The notes beneath the pieces were generated by a model, which made no database searches, was not told the DNA's origin, and worked only from the letters and a program-made list of their open reading frames with translations. Shown one piece after another: positions 1 through 11,400 of a DNA stretch of 64,000 bases (the first letter of the stretch is position 1; every line of letters begins with the position of its first letter). The position numbers and the translations under genes were made by a program. The DNA is taken from the NCBI RefSeq assembly GCF_000003815.2, contig NC_049991.1:17096776-17160775 (forward strand). Direction: 5' to 3'. Origin of the DNA: Branchiostoma floridae. Its lineage: Eukaryota; Chordata; Leptocardii; Amphioxiformes; Branchiostomatidae.

Positions 1-21
1 TTACAACCGACGTCCCTAAAT

Positions 22-249
22 TCACTGCACTTGCGTCAAGCTTACGTCACTGCGGGGTTCGTTTACTGTGTCACTGTTTTGTTATTTTCTCCGATTTTTT
101 TTAATGATTTAGATATTGCGTAATACGTAAAAAAATGACCTGGAAGACGACAAAATACACAAAAAGTACGAAATTCGTTCTTTATCTCTGACATTCGTTG
201 AGTATCTTTCGACCCCACAGTGACGCAAGCTTGACGCAAGAGCAGTGAG
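22..249. mobile_element. MITE, family D copy 1 (about 40-bp terminal inverted repeats)
   Basis: The first 40 bases (reading CACTGCACTTGCGTCAAGCT then ACGTCACTGCGGGGTT) return in inverted orientation at about 210-249 (ACCCCACAGTGACGCAAGCT then TGACGCAAGAGCAGTG). The interior is AT-rich and codes for nothing recognisable. A second copy with the same ends and related interior lies at about 49078-49289 inside an intron of XPA-like paralogue 2, which shows this is a dispersed repeat. Non-autonomous DNA transposon is the natural reading; superfamily not determined. Confidence 0.75.
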
Positions 250-699
250 CGTGCACCTTTACCCACCAAACACCAGACGGTGTCGTTGTTTTAGAAATTA
301 TAGAGGGGTGTACATATTTCCAGTCAGGTCAGATACACGCCAGGGTACCATCCAGCCGGTAGTAACTGGTAATTGGATTTCTGTGTCACGATAACAACGT
401 TACTCCACTCATCCTCGGCTTCATTATAACTACTGCCTACTCTGCTCACCATGCCCTTTGAAGGTCATATCATATTGATCGCGATTATGAAAACAGGACC
501 AAGTACGATCAACTGCAGAATATGCTGAACATAAAATGCTGATCGTAGCTATTACTAAAACGGAATAGCAATGATGCTGACTAGTTGACAGTGATACCAA
601 TACATATGATATATTAGTAATCAAGGCACGAACATCTTTAATGTTATCATGAACTAAAAGTTGCCAAAGCATTGGTACTGTTTTTTTAATAAAAATCAG
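250..699. other. Intergenic, no gene seen
   Basis: Only short open frames without protein-like composition are present, and no RNA gene or clear repeat structure is visible. Confidence 0.5.
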
Positions 700-882
700 T
701 AATCTCTAAGCAGGTCCTAGGGTAGCATAAGATAGTTTCAAAAGCTGGCAGAGGAGTGGTACGCTACCGGGAGGTTTGCTCGTTTGACTCCCTTTGGCCG
801 GCTATACTCCTTGGCCAGCTTTGATACTATCTTATGGCACCGTAGGATCTGCTTTGGCACCGTAGGATCTGCTTGGAGACTA
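700..882. mobile_element. MITE, family A (TAATCTCCAAGCAG ends), copy 1
   Basis: A fold-back element: the left arm (CATAAGATAGTTTCAAAAGC) is answered by the right arm (GCTTTGATACTATCTTATGG), followed by the family terminus CTGCTTGGAGACTA. The 9 bases on the left (AAAAATCAG) and right (GAAAATCTG) match at 7 positions and look like a decayed 9-bp target duplication. The right end carries a small internal duplication of GGCACCGTAGGATCTGCTT. Seven family A copies are visible in the window. Confidence 0.85.
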
Positions 883-2029
883 GAAAATCTGCACATAACA
901 TTCATTCGAACAATGGTAACATGATATCTATGCACAGTGTACGTGAATCACGTCACGTTTAGTATACAAGAAAGATTTCAAACTTTACGACATGTGTTTG
1001 TTAATTTTTATTGCATTGGTTTCGGCATTGACAAAAATATACATATCAGCAAAACATAATCAGGTACAATATTGATACCATAAAGGTTAATTTTGTTTCC
1101 ATCGATTCATTTACAAAATACGTATTTTTGGAAATATCTTACATTGAAACATTCAATGACATACTATCTACCTAAGCAGAGCACTGTCCTCTCATCATAT
1201 TGTCGATATATCAAAGAAATATTTGCCTTTCTCCCGCGTGACACAAAAATTTATGACAGCTACAGGTCATTCATAAAATGTGGCTCATCTTCTAAGCAAA
1301 GAACACTGTTGTAGAGAAAATGTAAAGAAACTTGTATGTTTGACATGTACTAATAGCACCTCATGTGTCCTGTATATTCTTGTTTCCTGGTTATGACTGT
1401 TGCTGTGTAGGTACGACAAGTCTAATTTCTGGGCTGCCTAACTTCATGCGGCGCGGAAGAGAAAAAGTTAGTCTAGTGTCCGCCGTCAAGCTACAACTGT
1501 CTCGCGCAGTCCTTCCTAGCACTGTCTGCCTCTGAAGTTTCAGTGACCGTTCTAACACGTAACACCCCAGCTTCGATGGCAGGCGGCGGTTACATCACAC
1601 CGAACAACCTGTCACATTTGAACATCTACATCTAACTGCTGTTTAAAGCTATCTAATGAAGGGCGTGTATAATAGCAACATGTTCAATTCTACAACAGTT
1701 AGGAGTATCTGGGAAAAACAGTTTTTCTATTGTATATTCTGACGTAACATGATGCACGGCACGTATCCCCAATGTCACCATCCCTCCCGCATACCGTAAT
1801 TAAACGCTCAGTCGTGTGTACTAACAATCAAGTACCCTATTAATAAGGTAGCGTCGCCGACCCACGGAGAATATCAATCATATCATGACAAATCGCTTCC
1901 TCGGAATAAACCAGCCTGATTGTCTTCAATTGGATCCAATATAGTCTGCATCCATCTAAAGTCTCAATGAGAGTCCCTGAGGGAGGAGTAATCAACAGAG
2001 TCGAACTCTGACTACTTATATTCCCATTA
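883..2029. other. Intergenic, no gene seen
   Basis: AT-rich sequence with only short chance open frames. It lies about 0.6 kb or more beyond the 3' end of the membrane-kinase gene and shows no coding, RNA or repeat signature I can support. Confidence 0.5.
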
Positions 2030-2247
2030 TAACCTCCAAGCAGATCTTCGGTGGGGGACAGACAGTGTCTATGTACCGAAACAATCTCCATTGGCCAAGC
2101 AATCTCAATTGGTCACTTAGGGTGAGAGTGATACCAACCATAGATAATGCAAACTCCAATTGCCACGTACGGCTCTCCTTGGCCAATAGAGACTGCTTTA
2201 GTTCATAGATACTGCCTGCCAGCCACTAATAATCTGCTTGGAGATTA
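2030..2247. mobile_element. MITE, family A-like, divergent copy
   Basis: Left end TAACCTCCAAGCAGATC and right end AATCTGCTTGGAGATTA are inverted copies of the family A terminus. The flanking 9-mers TTCCCATTA and TTTCCATTT agree at 7 of 9 positions, consistent with an aged 9-bp target duplication. The interior is diverged from the other copies. Confidence 0.65.
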
Positions 2248-2668
2248 TTTCCATTTCACCAGGGCGGCGAACCCGACTGCAACCTAGAATTTGATTTTGA
2301 CAGATCACTCAAATTTAAAGAATTTCATTTAAAAAAAAACGAATATTTTACGCGTGTTGCGTTTTGTTGTCTTTCCTGTCATACATTTACATCTTACATT
2401 ATATTCCTATTATGAAGGCAACAGCTGCACAAGTCCAATTCAGGTCGCAGAGATGGGGCAGCGCGATCGCGATCCAGTGGAATGGGCTAAACGTAGACCA
2501 CTATGTTATCCTTCTCAGCTTTAAGGATTAAAAGCTTATCACGTTTGTGCAGTTTTGAAATCTTAATGCAACACATTCCAATGTCAATTCGGAATTAGAA
2601 AAAAGGGCAATATCTGTCAATAGGAGCACCCATGTATAAAATGATGAAATTTTCGGTATGTCTACTCG
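2248..2668. other. 3' flank of the beta-helix/kinase gene
   Basis: This stretch is downstream of the minus-strand stop codon at 2669-2671 and probably contains its 3' untranslated region. No second gene is visible. Confidence 0.45.
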
Positions 2669-5600
2669 TCAGACAAATACATGTTCGCCATATTTTTCCA
2701 TGCACCTTTTCACATGAGAGGATAAGTGTTGTATTCTGTATTGAAACCCTTCATATAAGTCATGACTACCAAAGTAGTCTTTGTGAGAGTTCACGTTGAT
2801 TGCTTCGCTCGAAAGCGCGAATCTTAGCTTATTCACCAAACTTTCTTTTTCGGTAGAGGCATCCATAGCTCCTTTACGAATGCGCTCCAGCGTTCCTCTC
2901 CTGAAGCGACAGTTTTGGTTGTTGTCTTCATCGTCTATGCCGACAGGACAGCTCTCCGGACAGCCCGACTTCTCCGGCTCCCCGTCTTCTTTTGACGAGT
3001 AAAACACGGGAGGACATCGCAGAAGCGGTTCACACACTTTGCTCCCGATATCTGGAGAAAACGCGCGAGTGTTGTCGTGCGAGACCAACCGGAGCTCCGA
3101 CGTGGCAAACGTTGTCCTGTGAGGATTGTGCAACAAGAAGTCGAGGAGATGCATGTCCATGATGTCCCACGTCATCTGTCGGGTGATGCCCAAACGCTTG
3201 AGGTCGCTAAACCAGGCGTCGTGGTTCAGGAAGTTTTTGACATGATGGTTGCTGAACTTGATGTTCTGCTTCAGATCCTTGATCTTCCCGACGACTATGA
3301 CGTCGAGGACGGGGTTTTTCTCGGCCGGCTCGTGGCGAAGCTGGTTGGCTATCCACTCAACACTGTTGTTCGCTCGGATCTTCTTAGTCTGAACGTCCGA
3401 CAGGTACTGGCCGAGGGTGGCGTGATCTTTCTCCATGTCCTGGACGACCTCGCCTTGTGCGTTTATCACCCCTTTCAGAGCGATCGACCCGTCGAGAACG
3501 AGACGACGTGATGCGGCGACAGGGACGCGACCGAGCCCGACCAGACGATCGACGTGGTACGACACCAGCTCGGCAAGCCCTCCGTTGAACAGCTGATTGC
3601 CGACTTGTTGTCTGGGGCCGTCGCTGACGACTTTGAGATACGCGAGGTCGTCGTCAGCAAAGTTGGCAAGGAGGTAGTCCCGTCCTTCTACGATGTAGGT
3701 GTGCTTGATGGGGGAAGTCTTGTACACGCTTCTTAGTGTGTTGTCGTACTTGTCAGCGTCGTTATTCTCACAGAGTCTGTTATATTCGGCCAGCAGGGTT
3801 GACGCCCTTCCGTCCACCTCCTCGTAGATTTCCGGGTCTTCCTTCAACAGTAGGGGCGCCATGACCTTGTCAGCGAGAACTTCGTCCTTGAACTGAATTC
3901 CCAGACTAGGGACCTGAGGAAAAGGTGGTAGGTTTACATGCTTAAGTTGATAGCTAAGATGCTTAATTTGAAAGTAGAAATACTTCATCTGCTAGCAAAT
4001 ACATCACATTTCACTCCTCCCCCTCCCCATGCAAACATTAACTGCTCCATATCAACCTTTTATATAAATAGACCATCTCAAAATTCATAAACATTTTAAC
4101 ATCATGCACGCCACATCAAAATTGATGATTCCATATTTACCCCCTCGTGCGACTATTACAATAACCTCCATGCTAAATGAACTCTTCCAAATTACTCCTC
4201 CCAATCCCTAGTAGTTTTTCTCGCATTAATCTCGATCAGCGTGCTCATGTAAACATAGTTACCTTCGAGGAAACAGAAGTGGTGAGTTTGAGCCTGTCCA
4301 TCATCTCCTCTGGTACTTTGCAGACGTGACTCTTGGTGAAGAGAATGTCCGTCAGACGATCAAGCCGGTACCTGGACAGATGGGAGTGTTTTAGTCATGA
4401 GTACCGTGATGAGCTGAATTGAGCTATCATTTTGTGTAATCATATTTGACTTGTTTGTTGCATGAATGTAATATTCAAATACCGAATGTGCCTTTCTGCA
4501 CATAAACATCAACATTGACATTGGTCACTGGAAGAGTGCAATACATCAGTAATGGATGGATAGAAGGTAGCCAGATTAAATCTTGCTTATAGCAGCCCAT
4601 CCAACATCCGACCGGCGTCGGGAGGGGCCAGTTATACTAGTATAGCCCTGGGCAGCAGCATTTGTGTTACACATACTAGATAGATGGATGGATGAATGAA
4701 TGAAAGGGTGAACAAAGGAATGGATTAAGAGATGAAGGAAGAAAGAAAGCGGAAAGAAAGGAAAGAATAGTACCTGTATGCTGGTGGCATGTCGCCTGAT
4801 GCAACCCTCTCCGGTACGAGGCAGCGGTCATTGTCAATCAGGACGTAGTTGTTGGTCTCCTTGTCCGCGAAGTGGGAGTGGCCGGACTTCATGCAGTTGG
4901 CCAGATACAGGAACGTCACGTAGGTGAAGAAGTTCTTTGGGTGTACCAGGTCGGCCAGGAGCACGGACAGGCGGGTGTACATGCCGATGTCTGGCAGCCA
5001 GGCCGTTACAAAGGCAGACACTCCGTTCTCGTTCCGGTCGCTAAGCGTGCAGTCGACGTCTTCCCTTGCCAGGGCAGACGCGTTCTTGTCCATGATGTTG
5101 GAGAAATCTAGTATCATCCCGAACGATGGTGGAGTCAGGGACGTCTTCATGACTCGGTCGAAGTAGTGCGCCTTGAGTTCCCTCAGATGGCTTTCTCCCT
5201 GAAAGTGGAGGATGTTGCTGAAGACAGACTTGAGCTGGACCTTGCTCTTCTGGCAGTCACTGTCCGTGTACTGGTACAGGTCTGCGGCAAAGGACACACC
5301 GCATTCCTCCCTAGTCTCCTCCACCTGTCCCGTGTGGATGGTAGCGCCCTTCCGGTTCTGGATGTTCAGCATCCGCCAATGGTCGAAGTTTCCAAACGTC
5401 AACTCTGACGTCTCTTTACAACAGTTCTCGCAGAGGTCCAGCCGCTCTAGCCTGATACCGCTCAAAGTCTCTGGGTTATACTCGGACCACAGGCACTTTC
5501 CGTGCGGCAGGCTGAGCGCGATGTTACAGTCGGGGTGATCGAGAGAGATCTTCGGCTGCAGACACGGAGAGGACTTCTTCTCCACCAAGGTGAACTGGGA

Positions 5601-8600
5601 CCGTGCCTTCCTCTTCACCGACTCGCTGTTGACGAAGAAGCACTTCAGCCGCACGTTTTCCGAGCCCCGGTCCGCGTTAACCCTCTCAACTCCGTTGTTA
5701 TAGACTTTCAGGTTCTTCTCAGCGTTACCCATGGCCAGGGTATTCTCCAGCTCAAGCTTCCCGCCGTTTTCGACGTTCTCGTCGCCGTACCAGATCCCAA
5801 CCTCGTTGTTGACCACGGTGCTGTCGGACACGGTGACGTTGGGCTGACCGTAGCTCTGCTGCAGCCCGACGCGGCAGTTCCGCATGACGGCGCTCCTGAT
5901 GGCCACGCGAGACTTCTCACCGGAAGTGACGACACACGAGCGCCGGAAGTCCTCGACGATGGTGGACTCGATGACGAGGTTGGTCCCCTTGTGGTGAATG
6001 CCCAGTCCTCCGCCAACTGCAAACACGCTGTGAAAAGTAGAAAGAACTCTTATGAAATACAAGTAATACATTTCGTGTTTTGAAGAAAAGTTTGACATTG
6101 TTTGTTACTCGACTTGCCACATAAAGGGGCATAGCATGCGAAATTCATTGTAAATGAGAACATACTCTTCCGATCAAAGAAACACGTGTACCTTAGCTCC
6201 TTTGTTTCCACGATCTAATGCAAACAAGTAGTTAGGGAATTATTCAATATAAAAGAAACTTCAAGATAATTTTGGCGTAAAGGCATTTGCATGGAAATGG
6301 AAAGAATTATGTCTATTATTTGTAATCATGGAATGAAGATTGAACTGCTCGCTGAAGATTTGAACCATTCTGAATATTTTGGACGGTTTAGGACTCGGTA
6401 CCGTGACCTAGTCTGGGAGTATTTTACCTGTTGGATATCTTCGAGAACTCGCTGTCCGGCGGAGTGATCCGCGAGGAGTAGAAGGTGAAGCCGTCGGTGG
6501 TGAGGTCTGAGGAGCCGGTCTGGTCCTGGCCGATCTCCGTGACGTGGACGTTCTGTAGCGTCACCACGGCCTGCTGGACAGACCCGCCGCCGTTACACCG
6601 GGATATTACTGCATTGTGTACCTATATATGGGCATAGGGGATACGAAACCACATTGAAATGAATTCGTGAGAAGACAGACATAACGTTACATACAAAGAG
6701 AGAGGGGGAGAGTGGGAGGGAGCGAAGAATGAGGAAGGGAAAGAGAGAGAGAGAGAGAGAAACAGGCAGGGAGACGGCATGCTGAACAGACCCACCTCCG
6801 TTACACCTGGCTTTCACTGCATTGTGCACTTATACAAAACTTTGAATCAAGGTCAAACGAAAGACAGATAGAAAGGCAGAGAGAGAGAGAGACAGAGACA
6901 AAGAAAGAAGGAGACAGAAGTACAGGGAAACGGCCTGCTGAACAGAGTCAGCTCCATTTTACCGGATATCACTGCATTGTGCACCCATACAAAATACACA
7001 ACTTTGGAACAAACTTAAGAGAAAGACAGACGGAATGTGACGGAAACGAGCCGGTAAAAATCCCTGCCACTACTATCCTCGCTAGTCGCTACCCAACATC
7101 TGCTTTGAGAATAATACACTGACAGGGACACGGAGAGACAGAAGTGGAGAGAGTTGATGATGTAGATCCATTGTTACTCTTTTGAGGGGACACCGTACAG
7201 TTCACAGTTTCACAGTTAGAGGTGCAATATGCACATAGCATCATTATTTATATACCGCTAGGACTCTGACTACGATTTTCAATTCAACTACATGTATTGT
7301 GTTCAAGCGGACGGATGATATCAGTTCTATTTAGCAGTCTTACCTTGAGTCTGCAACGTTCTCCACCGATGGCACCGCCTACATTGTCAATGATCCCTCC
7401 TCCAACGAAGGTGATATCCGAACTTTCCTCCCCGTGTATCACCCTCTGGATGTCCAAGTTACCGAAGTTGGAGTGTGCACTTGCGCCTCCTTGCAGGAAC
7501 CAGGTGTTATGCAGTAACCCTCTGGCGTACTTTCCGAAGAGCAGCTGGTTCCATGGCTTCGTCTCGCCGCTTTCGGAGGGATAGCTGGTAAAGACTATGG
7601 GCTGCCCTTCTTTAGTTCCAAGCTTTGCCTGGCCCAGAACTTCTATCCGCGCGTCGGGTTTCATGAGAACGAAGACTCCAGGGTTGACTATCAGCTGACT
7701 GCTTGCCGGTACCGTCACAGCACCCTCTACCACCACGAAGCCGCTGGTCCACTGCAGCGCGGCGCTGTTCAGGTTTCCCCGTTGGAGTCTCCTCGTCTCG
7801 ACGGTCGGGTCGTCGAGGTTCACGGCCTTGACCGAGAGCTGTTCCGTGCACGACTCGTCCGCGACTCTTCCGCCGGCGGAGTACGGCAATCTCCCGCTGA
7901 CCGACACCAGGACGTCCCACGCCCCCTCTCTCGGGAGGGACAGGTTGGTGGTGCCGATGCCGTAGTACAGCGTCACCGTCCTACCGGGGGAGTCTGGCGG
8001 CGACCCACCGACGCTCACGGAGGCCTCCGCTCGGGGGATGGAGCGGATGCGCCCGCCGACAATCTCGATCTTCACGGGGAAAGCGGCGCCCACGGGCACG
8101 GTGTCGGGACAGGTGATGACCAGCCCGCACCCTCCGCCGGTAAGACTGAGCACAGACTTGAGCGCCACGGGCCCGACAGCGTCCAGTCGGACGTTCATCA
8201 GGATGACGATCAAGGCGAGGGTCAGCAGGGCAATGATGGTCTTCGGCGTCAGGAGACGGCCCGGTAAACGGATACCTGATGGATAAAGAGTGTTACCATT
8301 GATTATTTCTAGCCCTAGCCCTAGCCCCAGCCCCAGCCCCAGCCCTAGCCCTAGCCCCAGCCCCAGCCCCAGCCCCAGCCCTAGCCCTAGCCCTAGCCCC
8401 AGCCCCAGCCCTAGCCCCAGCCCCAGCCCCAGCCCCAGCCCCAGCCCCAGCCCCAGCCCCAGCCCCAGCCCCAGCCCCAGCCCCAGCCCCAGCCCCAGCC
8501 CCAGCCCTAGCCCTGGCCCTGGCCCTAGCCCTAGCCCTAGCCCTAGCCCTAGCCCTAACCCTAACCCTAACCCTAACCCTAACCCTAACCCTAGCCCTAG

Positions 8601-8909
8601 CCCTAGCCCTAGCCCTAGCCCTAGCCCTAGCCCTAGCCCAGCCCTAGCCCTAGCCCTAACTTTTGAAAGCGACAGGTAACAAAATCTATTTTTTGAAATC
8701 TTTGAACCGCAAACCCAATTTACTATATAGGGAATCTTTCATTTTAAATGATATACAATAATCATAATAGGAACTCAATTCGAATTTGATCAGAATACAC
8801 TGCATAGAAATATCACCCTATGCATTTTAGTTTAAGCGAGATATGATTTGTGCATGCCGTGGTTAGACGCACAGAAAAGTTGTAAACAAAACAAACCTTT
8901 AGCAGCCAT
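2669..8909 (-). CDS. Type II membrane protein: beta-helix region plus FAM20-type kinase domain (1248 aa, six exons)
   Basis: Exons (minus): 8909-8897, 8275-7344, 6621-6428, 6027-4774, 4371-4263, 3913-2669. All junctions are GT-AG and phases agree, giving 1248 residues. The 13-nt first exon encodes MAAK and completes a Gly codon across the intron. Residues 17-31 are a hydrophobic anchor after basic residues (type II topology). Residues about 185-495 have short beta/turn periodicity with GGG and N-rich turns, like right-handed beta-helix (pectate-lyase-fold) repeats. Residues 835-1248 resemble FAM20 secretory kinases: YHVDRLVGLGRVPVAASR (family HLDRILGFRRVPPVAGR), WDIMDMHLLDFLL (family LDIMDMTIFDFLM), a HDN metal-binding motif, CEPLLRC and a C-terminal VKRCMEKYG. 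The candidate alpha-C Glu and a Lys in YLKVV are kept; the expected catalytic Asp is His in HNPHR. Predicted Golgi lumen or extracellular; substrate unknown. The kinase relation is firmer than the beta-helix call. Confidence 0.8.
6680..6770. repeat. GA-rich low-complexity tract in an intron
   Basis: Runs of GAGAGA and GGGAGAG lie in the intron between exons 2 and 3 of the membrane-kinase gene. Nearby, near 6590, 6783 and 6941, the exon 3 start motif recurs in intron sequence (roughly GAACAGACCCACCTCCGTTAC and a related version, each followed by ACTGCATTGTGCAC). These look like decayed tandem copies of the exon 3 acceptor region. Confidence 0.6.
8311..8660. repeat. Telomere-like hexamer array (CCCTAG/CCCCAG/CCCTAA)n
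   Basis: About 58 near-perfect hexamers. Most are CCCTAG or CCCCAG; a block near 8555-8592 is pure CCCTAA, the metazoan telomere repeat, and there is a short CCCTGG block. The array lies in intron 1 of the minus-strand kinase gene, so the pre-mRNA carries runs of GGG or GGGG and could form G-quadruplexes. The long Pro-Ser open frame read on the plus strand is a by-product of the repeat. Confidence 0.95.
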
Positions 8910-10837
8910 GTGTTGAGGTACACTTTGCCCTACAGGGATGTCAACAGCAGTGAAGCGACGAAAACGTAGCGTTTGTTTTGGCAGTTACGACTATACACGA
9001 CCAGCGTAGACCAGTAGTACCTCCTGTACCAACCCTGGCACCACCTGTAGTGTGAGAAACACAGTAAGTCACTCAGACTGACACACACACGAGACAAATC
9101 TGTACATGTGCGAGAAAGGGTTTATATGCGCAGGCGTGATCGGGCTTACACCACGCCGCGCCGATGTAAAAAGTCATTTATGAGCTCACAGGGGCCAACT
9201 TGGGTAAGGGTAAGGGCCTTAGGCCAATACTGATTAAGAACAGCTGACGATCCTGTATATCTAGGCAACCGAAAATGTTCTTGTCTTCTGTCCAACGGTT
9301 GTCATCGGTGGCATTTGTCATACTATGCATGCAAACAACATTGCCGACATAGCTCTAACATTAGCCCGAACTTAAAACGTGACCACAGACTGCTAAGCAA
9401 ACAGACTTGTTGTGATGACGGTACAATAGGACACCACGTGACCAAGGGACCAACAACACGCCCCGAACATACCTCTTGATTTGGAAAATACCTGACCGCA
9501 GAAAAATAAACATTGTTGAGGATTGCTGCGCATGCGTATTGTGGGAATATTACACATGTCGTGTATATATGCTTTGAAAAAAAACACAACTAATACAGTA
9601 CAAACCGCTTCGTTCTGGATGTTTGTAACATTGTGAATTCAGCATTTTTACGGGGCTAAGGCTCCGTTTGTACTTGTGCGTATGTTCAAGTCTGTATAAG
9701 ATGCGCATTGGCATTATGTTGGCTTTGATGAAGTTTGGAGAGCAAAAGAAATAGTTTTTTGCTAGACACCCAAGATGCACAGCGGTGGGTCGAAGAAGAA
9801 ACTGCTTCCCATGAAACTTTAGGTAAGCCAAACAAATATGTCAGTCCTCAACTCAAACGAACTTGAATACGCACAGAAGTCATAATGCGAACAAATCTTG
9901 CTCCATCAAAGTTTGACCAGGAGATATGATTTCTGTTTAAAGCTCAGATAGCCTAGTTGTTTGTAACAATCAGCTTTTGCAATATGGTGGCAAGCTGAAA
10001 GATATCTGGTCGTGATTTAAAAATGGTAACAAAGACGAACTCATAGTTTCAAGGTTGCTAGACAAAACTTTGCACCTTGCGGTTTGTCCAGACAACTAAG
10101 TACACAGAACACGCCACAATGTCGTGACTGAACAACCCGAGAGCCTTCACCTCAGGCTAGAGGTAAGGACAGAACCACCGGCACGTGACTTCTGAAAACA
10201 TGACCTCATACGGCAAGGCCAGACAAGTTCGTCGCACGTCGTCGTTAGATATTTTTTGGACGATGTGGCACTGAACATTAGTAACGTGTTTTAGGCTAAC
10301 GTCGCATTTCCAAACCAGGCCCGGCCGGGCTGTTGCATACAGTTGCTCCTGTAGGACTTAGTGCGCCAGTGGACGAGAGGGTGGAGAAAGAAATGCATAC
10401 TCCTCCTTCACTTTAAAAAAACCCAAGTGCCGGCCAGGCAGATTGGTCGCCTAACCAACCCTGTACATGTCTGCCTACCCTTGTCTTCCGAGACAGACGG
10501 ATGCCAACGAAGGTCGACCAACTACTAGTATGTTGAATTTAAGTCGGACTTAAAATGAATCCGGGACCCGGTAACAAACAGACGCCGTGACCTACCCGTG
10601 GGGAAACACTGAGGAGTACCACCTCCCCCCCCCCCCCTCCCCCCTCTCGGTATCCGGCAGTCCACCGGGACAAATTTGTGGCTTCGAAGCCCGGTCGGCG
10701 CTACATCCCTGATGGACACCGGTGCAATTGAGACCTAAGCCTAAGCTGCAAGGTGGATTGCCATAGCCCATGTCAGCGAAAAATGGATTCAGTATCTATG
10801 CCAGGGTAAAAGTTGAAACCTGGTGAAATGAGAGTGT
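8910..10837. other. Intergenic; presumed promoter side of the kinase gene
   Basis: The stretch begins directly upstream of the predicted start codon at 8909, so its left few hundred bases should hold the 5' leader and promoter, although no TATA or other motif stands out. At 10290-10335 is one arm of the family E inverted-repeat element (TTAGGCTAACGTCGCATTTC followed by CAAACCAGGCCCGGCCGGGC). A C-rich tract lies at 10622-10647. No gene seen. Confidence 0.5.
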
Positions 10838-11236
10838 GGGTTCGTGTGGCTACAACGGCAGAGTGTTCGACTCAGAGCCAAGTGGTCCTGAGTTCGAATG
10901 CTATCATGTCATTCTCGCATCCCGTAGTAGCGTCAAAATCACGCTCTCGGTCGACTCTGATCGGAACTCCTCGGCCGCGTGGCGCGTTGGTACACCCGAT
11001 CCCTCGATCTCGGAAGTTAAGCAACGCGCGGTCCGGACAGTGCTTGGATGGGGGACCAACCAAGGACGTCCGGATTGCTGTTGCCTCACGAAGCTTTCCA
11101 CGAAATCGTCTTCCGGGAGGGACGTAAAACGGGGGTCCCGTGCTCGAGGAGGTGCCTCGACCACGTTAAATAGCCTCATTACCCTCACTTTGGGTACCTA
11201 CTGGCTGCAAAATACACCCAATATTATTATTATTGG
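10838..11236 (+). mobile_element. SINE with a tRNA-like head followed by a 5S rRNA-like segment
   Basis: From about 10845 there is a tRNA-like promoter: an A-box-like GTGGCTACAACGGC and a B-box-like GGTCCTGAGTTCGAATGC. About 10980-11085 resembles 5S rRNA, with GATCTCGGAAGTTAAGCAAC and TGCTTGGATGGGGGACC in the right order and spacing. The tail ends in a short (ATT)n run at 11222-11234. tRNA/5S chimeras are known among deuterostome SINEs of the DeuSINE type, which include an amphioxus member; assignment here is by recall. Confidence 0.75.
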
Positions 11237-11400
11237 TCATGTTGGTAGACTCAGCGAATGTATCAGATTTCTTCAGAGAGTTTATGACCGGAAATAACCT
11301 TGCTGACTGGCACCCGTTTGGTGTTACGCGACGCGCGTTCTTTTGTAGGGTGGAAGACATATCAACTTTGCCCTACTTACTAAACCGACGGCGCTCATGC

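Noticed and set aside
3077-3511. Plus-strand open frames opposite the kinase exon (also at 4872-5408, 5502-6083 and 7782-8267)
   Set aside because: They are shadows of GC-rich coding exons on the minus strand, where splice signals and family similarity are found.
8311-8660. CRISPR-like array
   Set aside because: It is an uninterrupted hexamer tandem repeat with no spacers, in an animal genome.
8290-8679. Long plus-strand open frame of Pro-Ser repeats
   Set aside because: It is the translation of the hexamer array; any frame of (CCCTAG)n stays open and the frame ends where the array ends.
10845-10915. Possible tRNA gene
   Set aside because: A- and B-box-like motifs are present but no complete acceptor stem or cloverleaf could be drawn; it is the head of a SINE.
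10980-11085. Possible 5S rRNA gene
   Set aside because: It has the internal control region but diverges at both ends and is embedded in a SINE with an (ATT)n tail.
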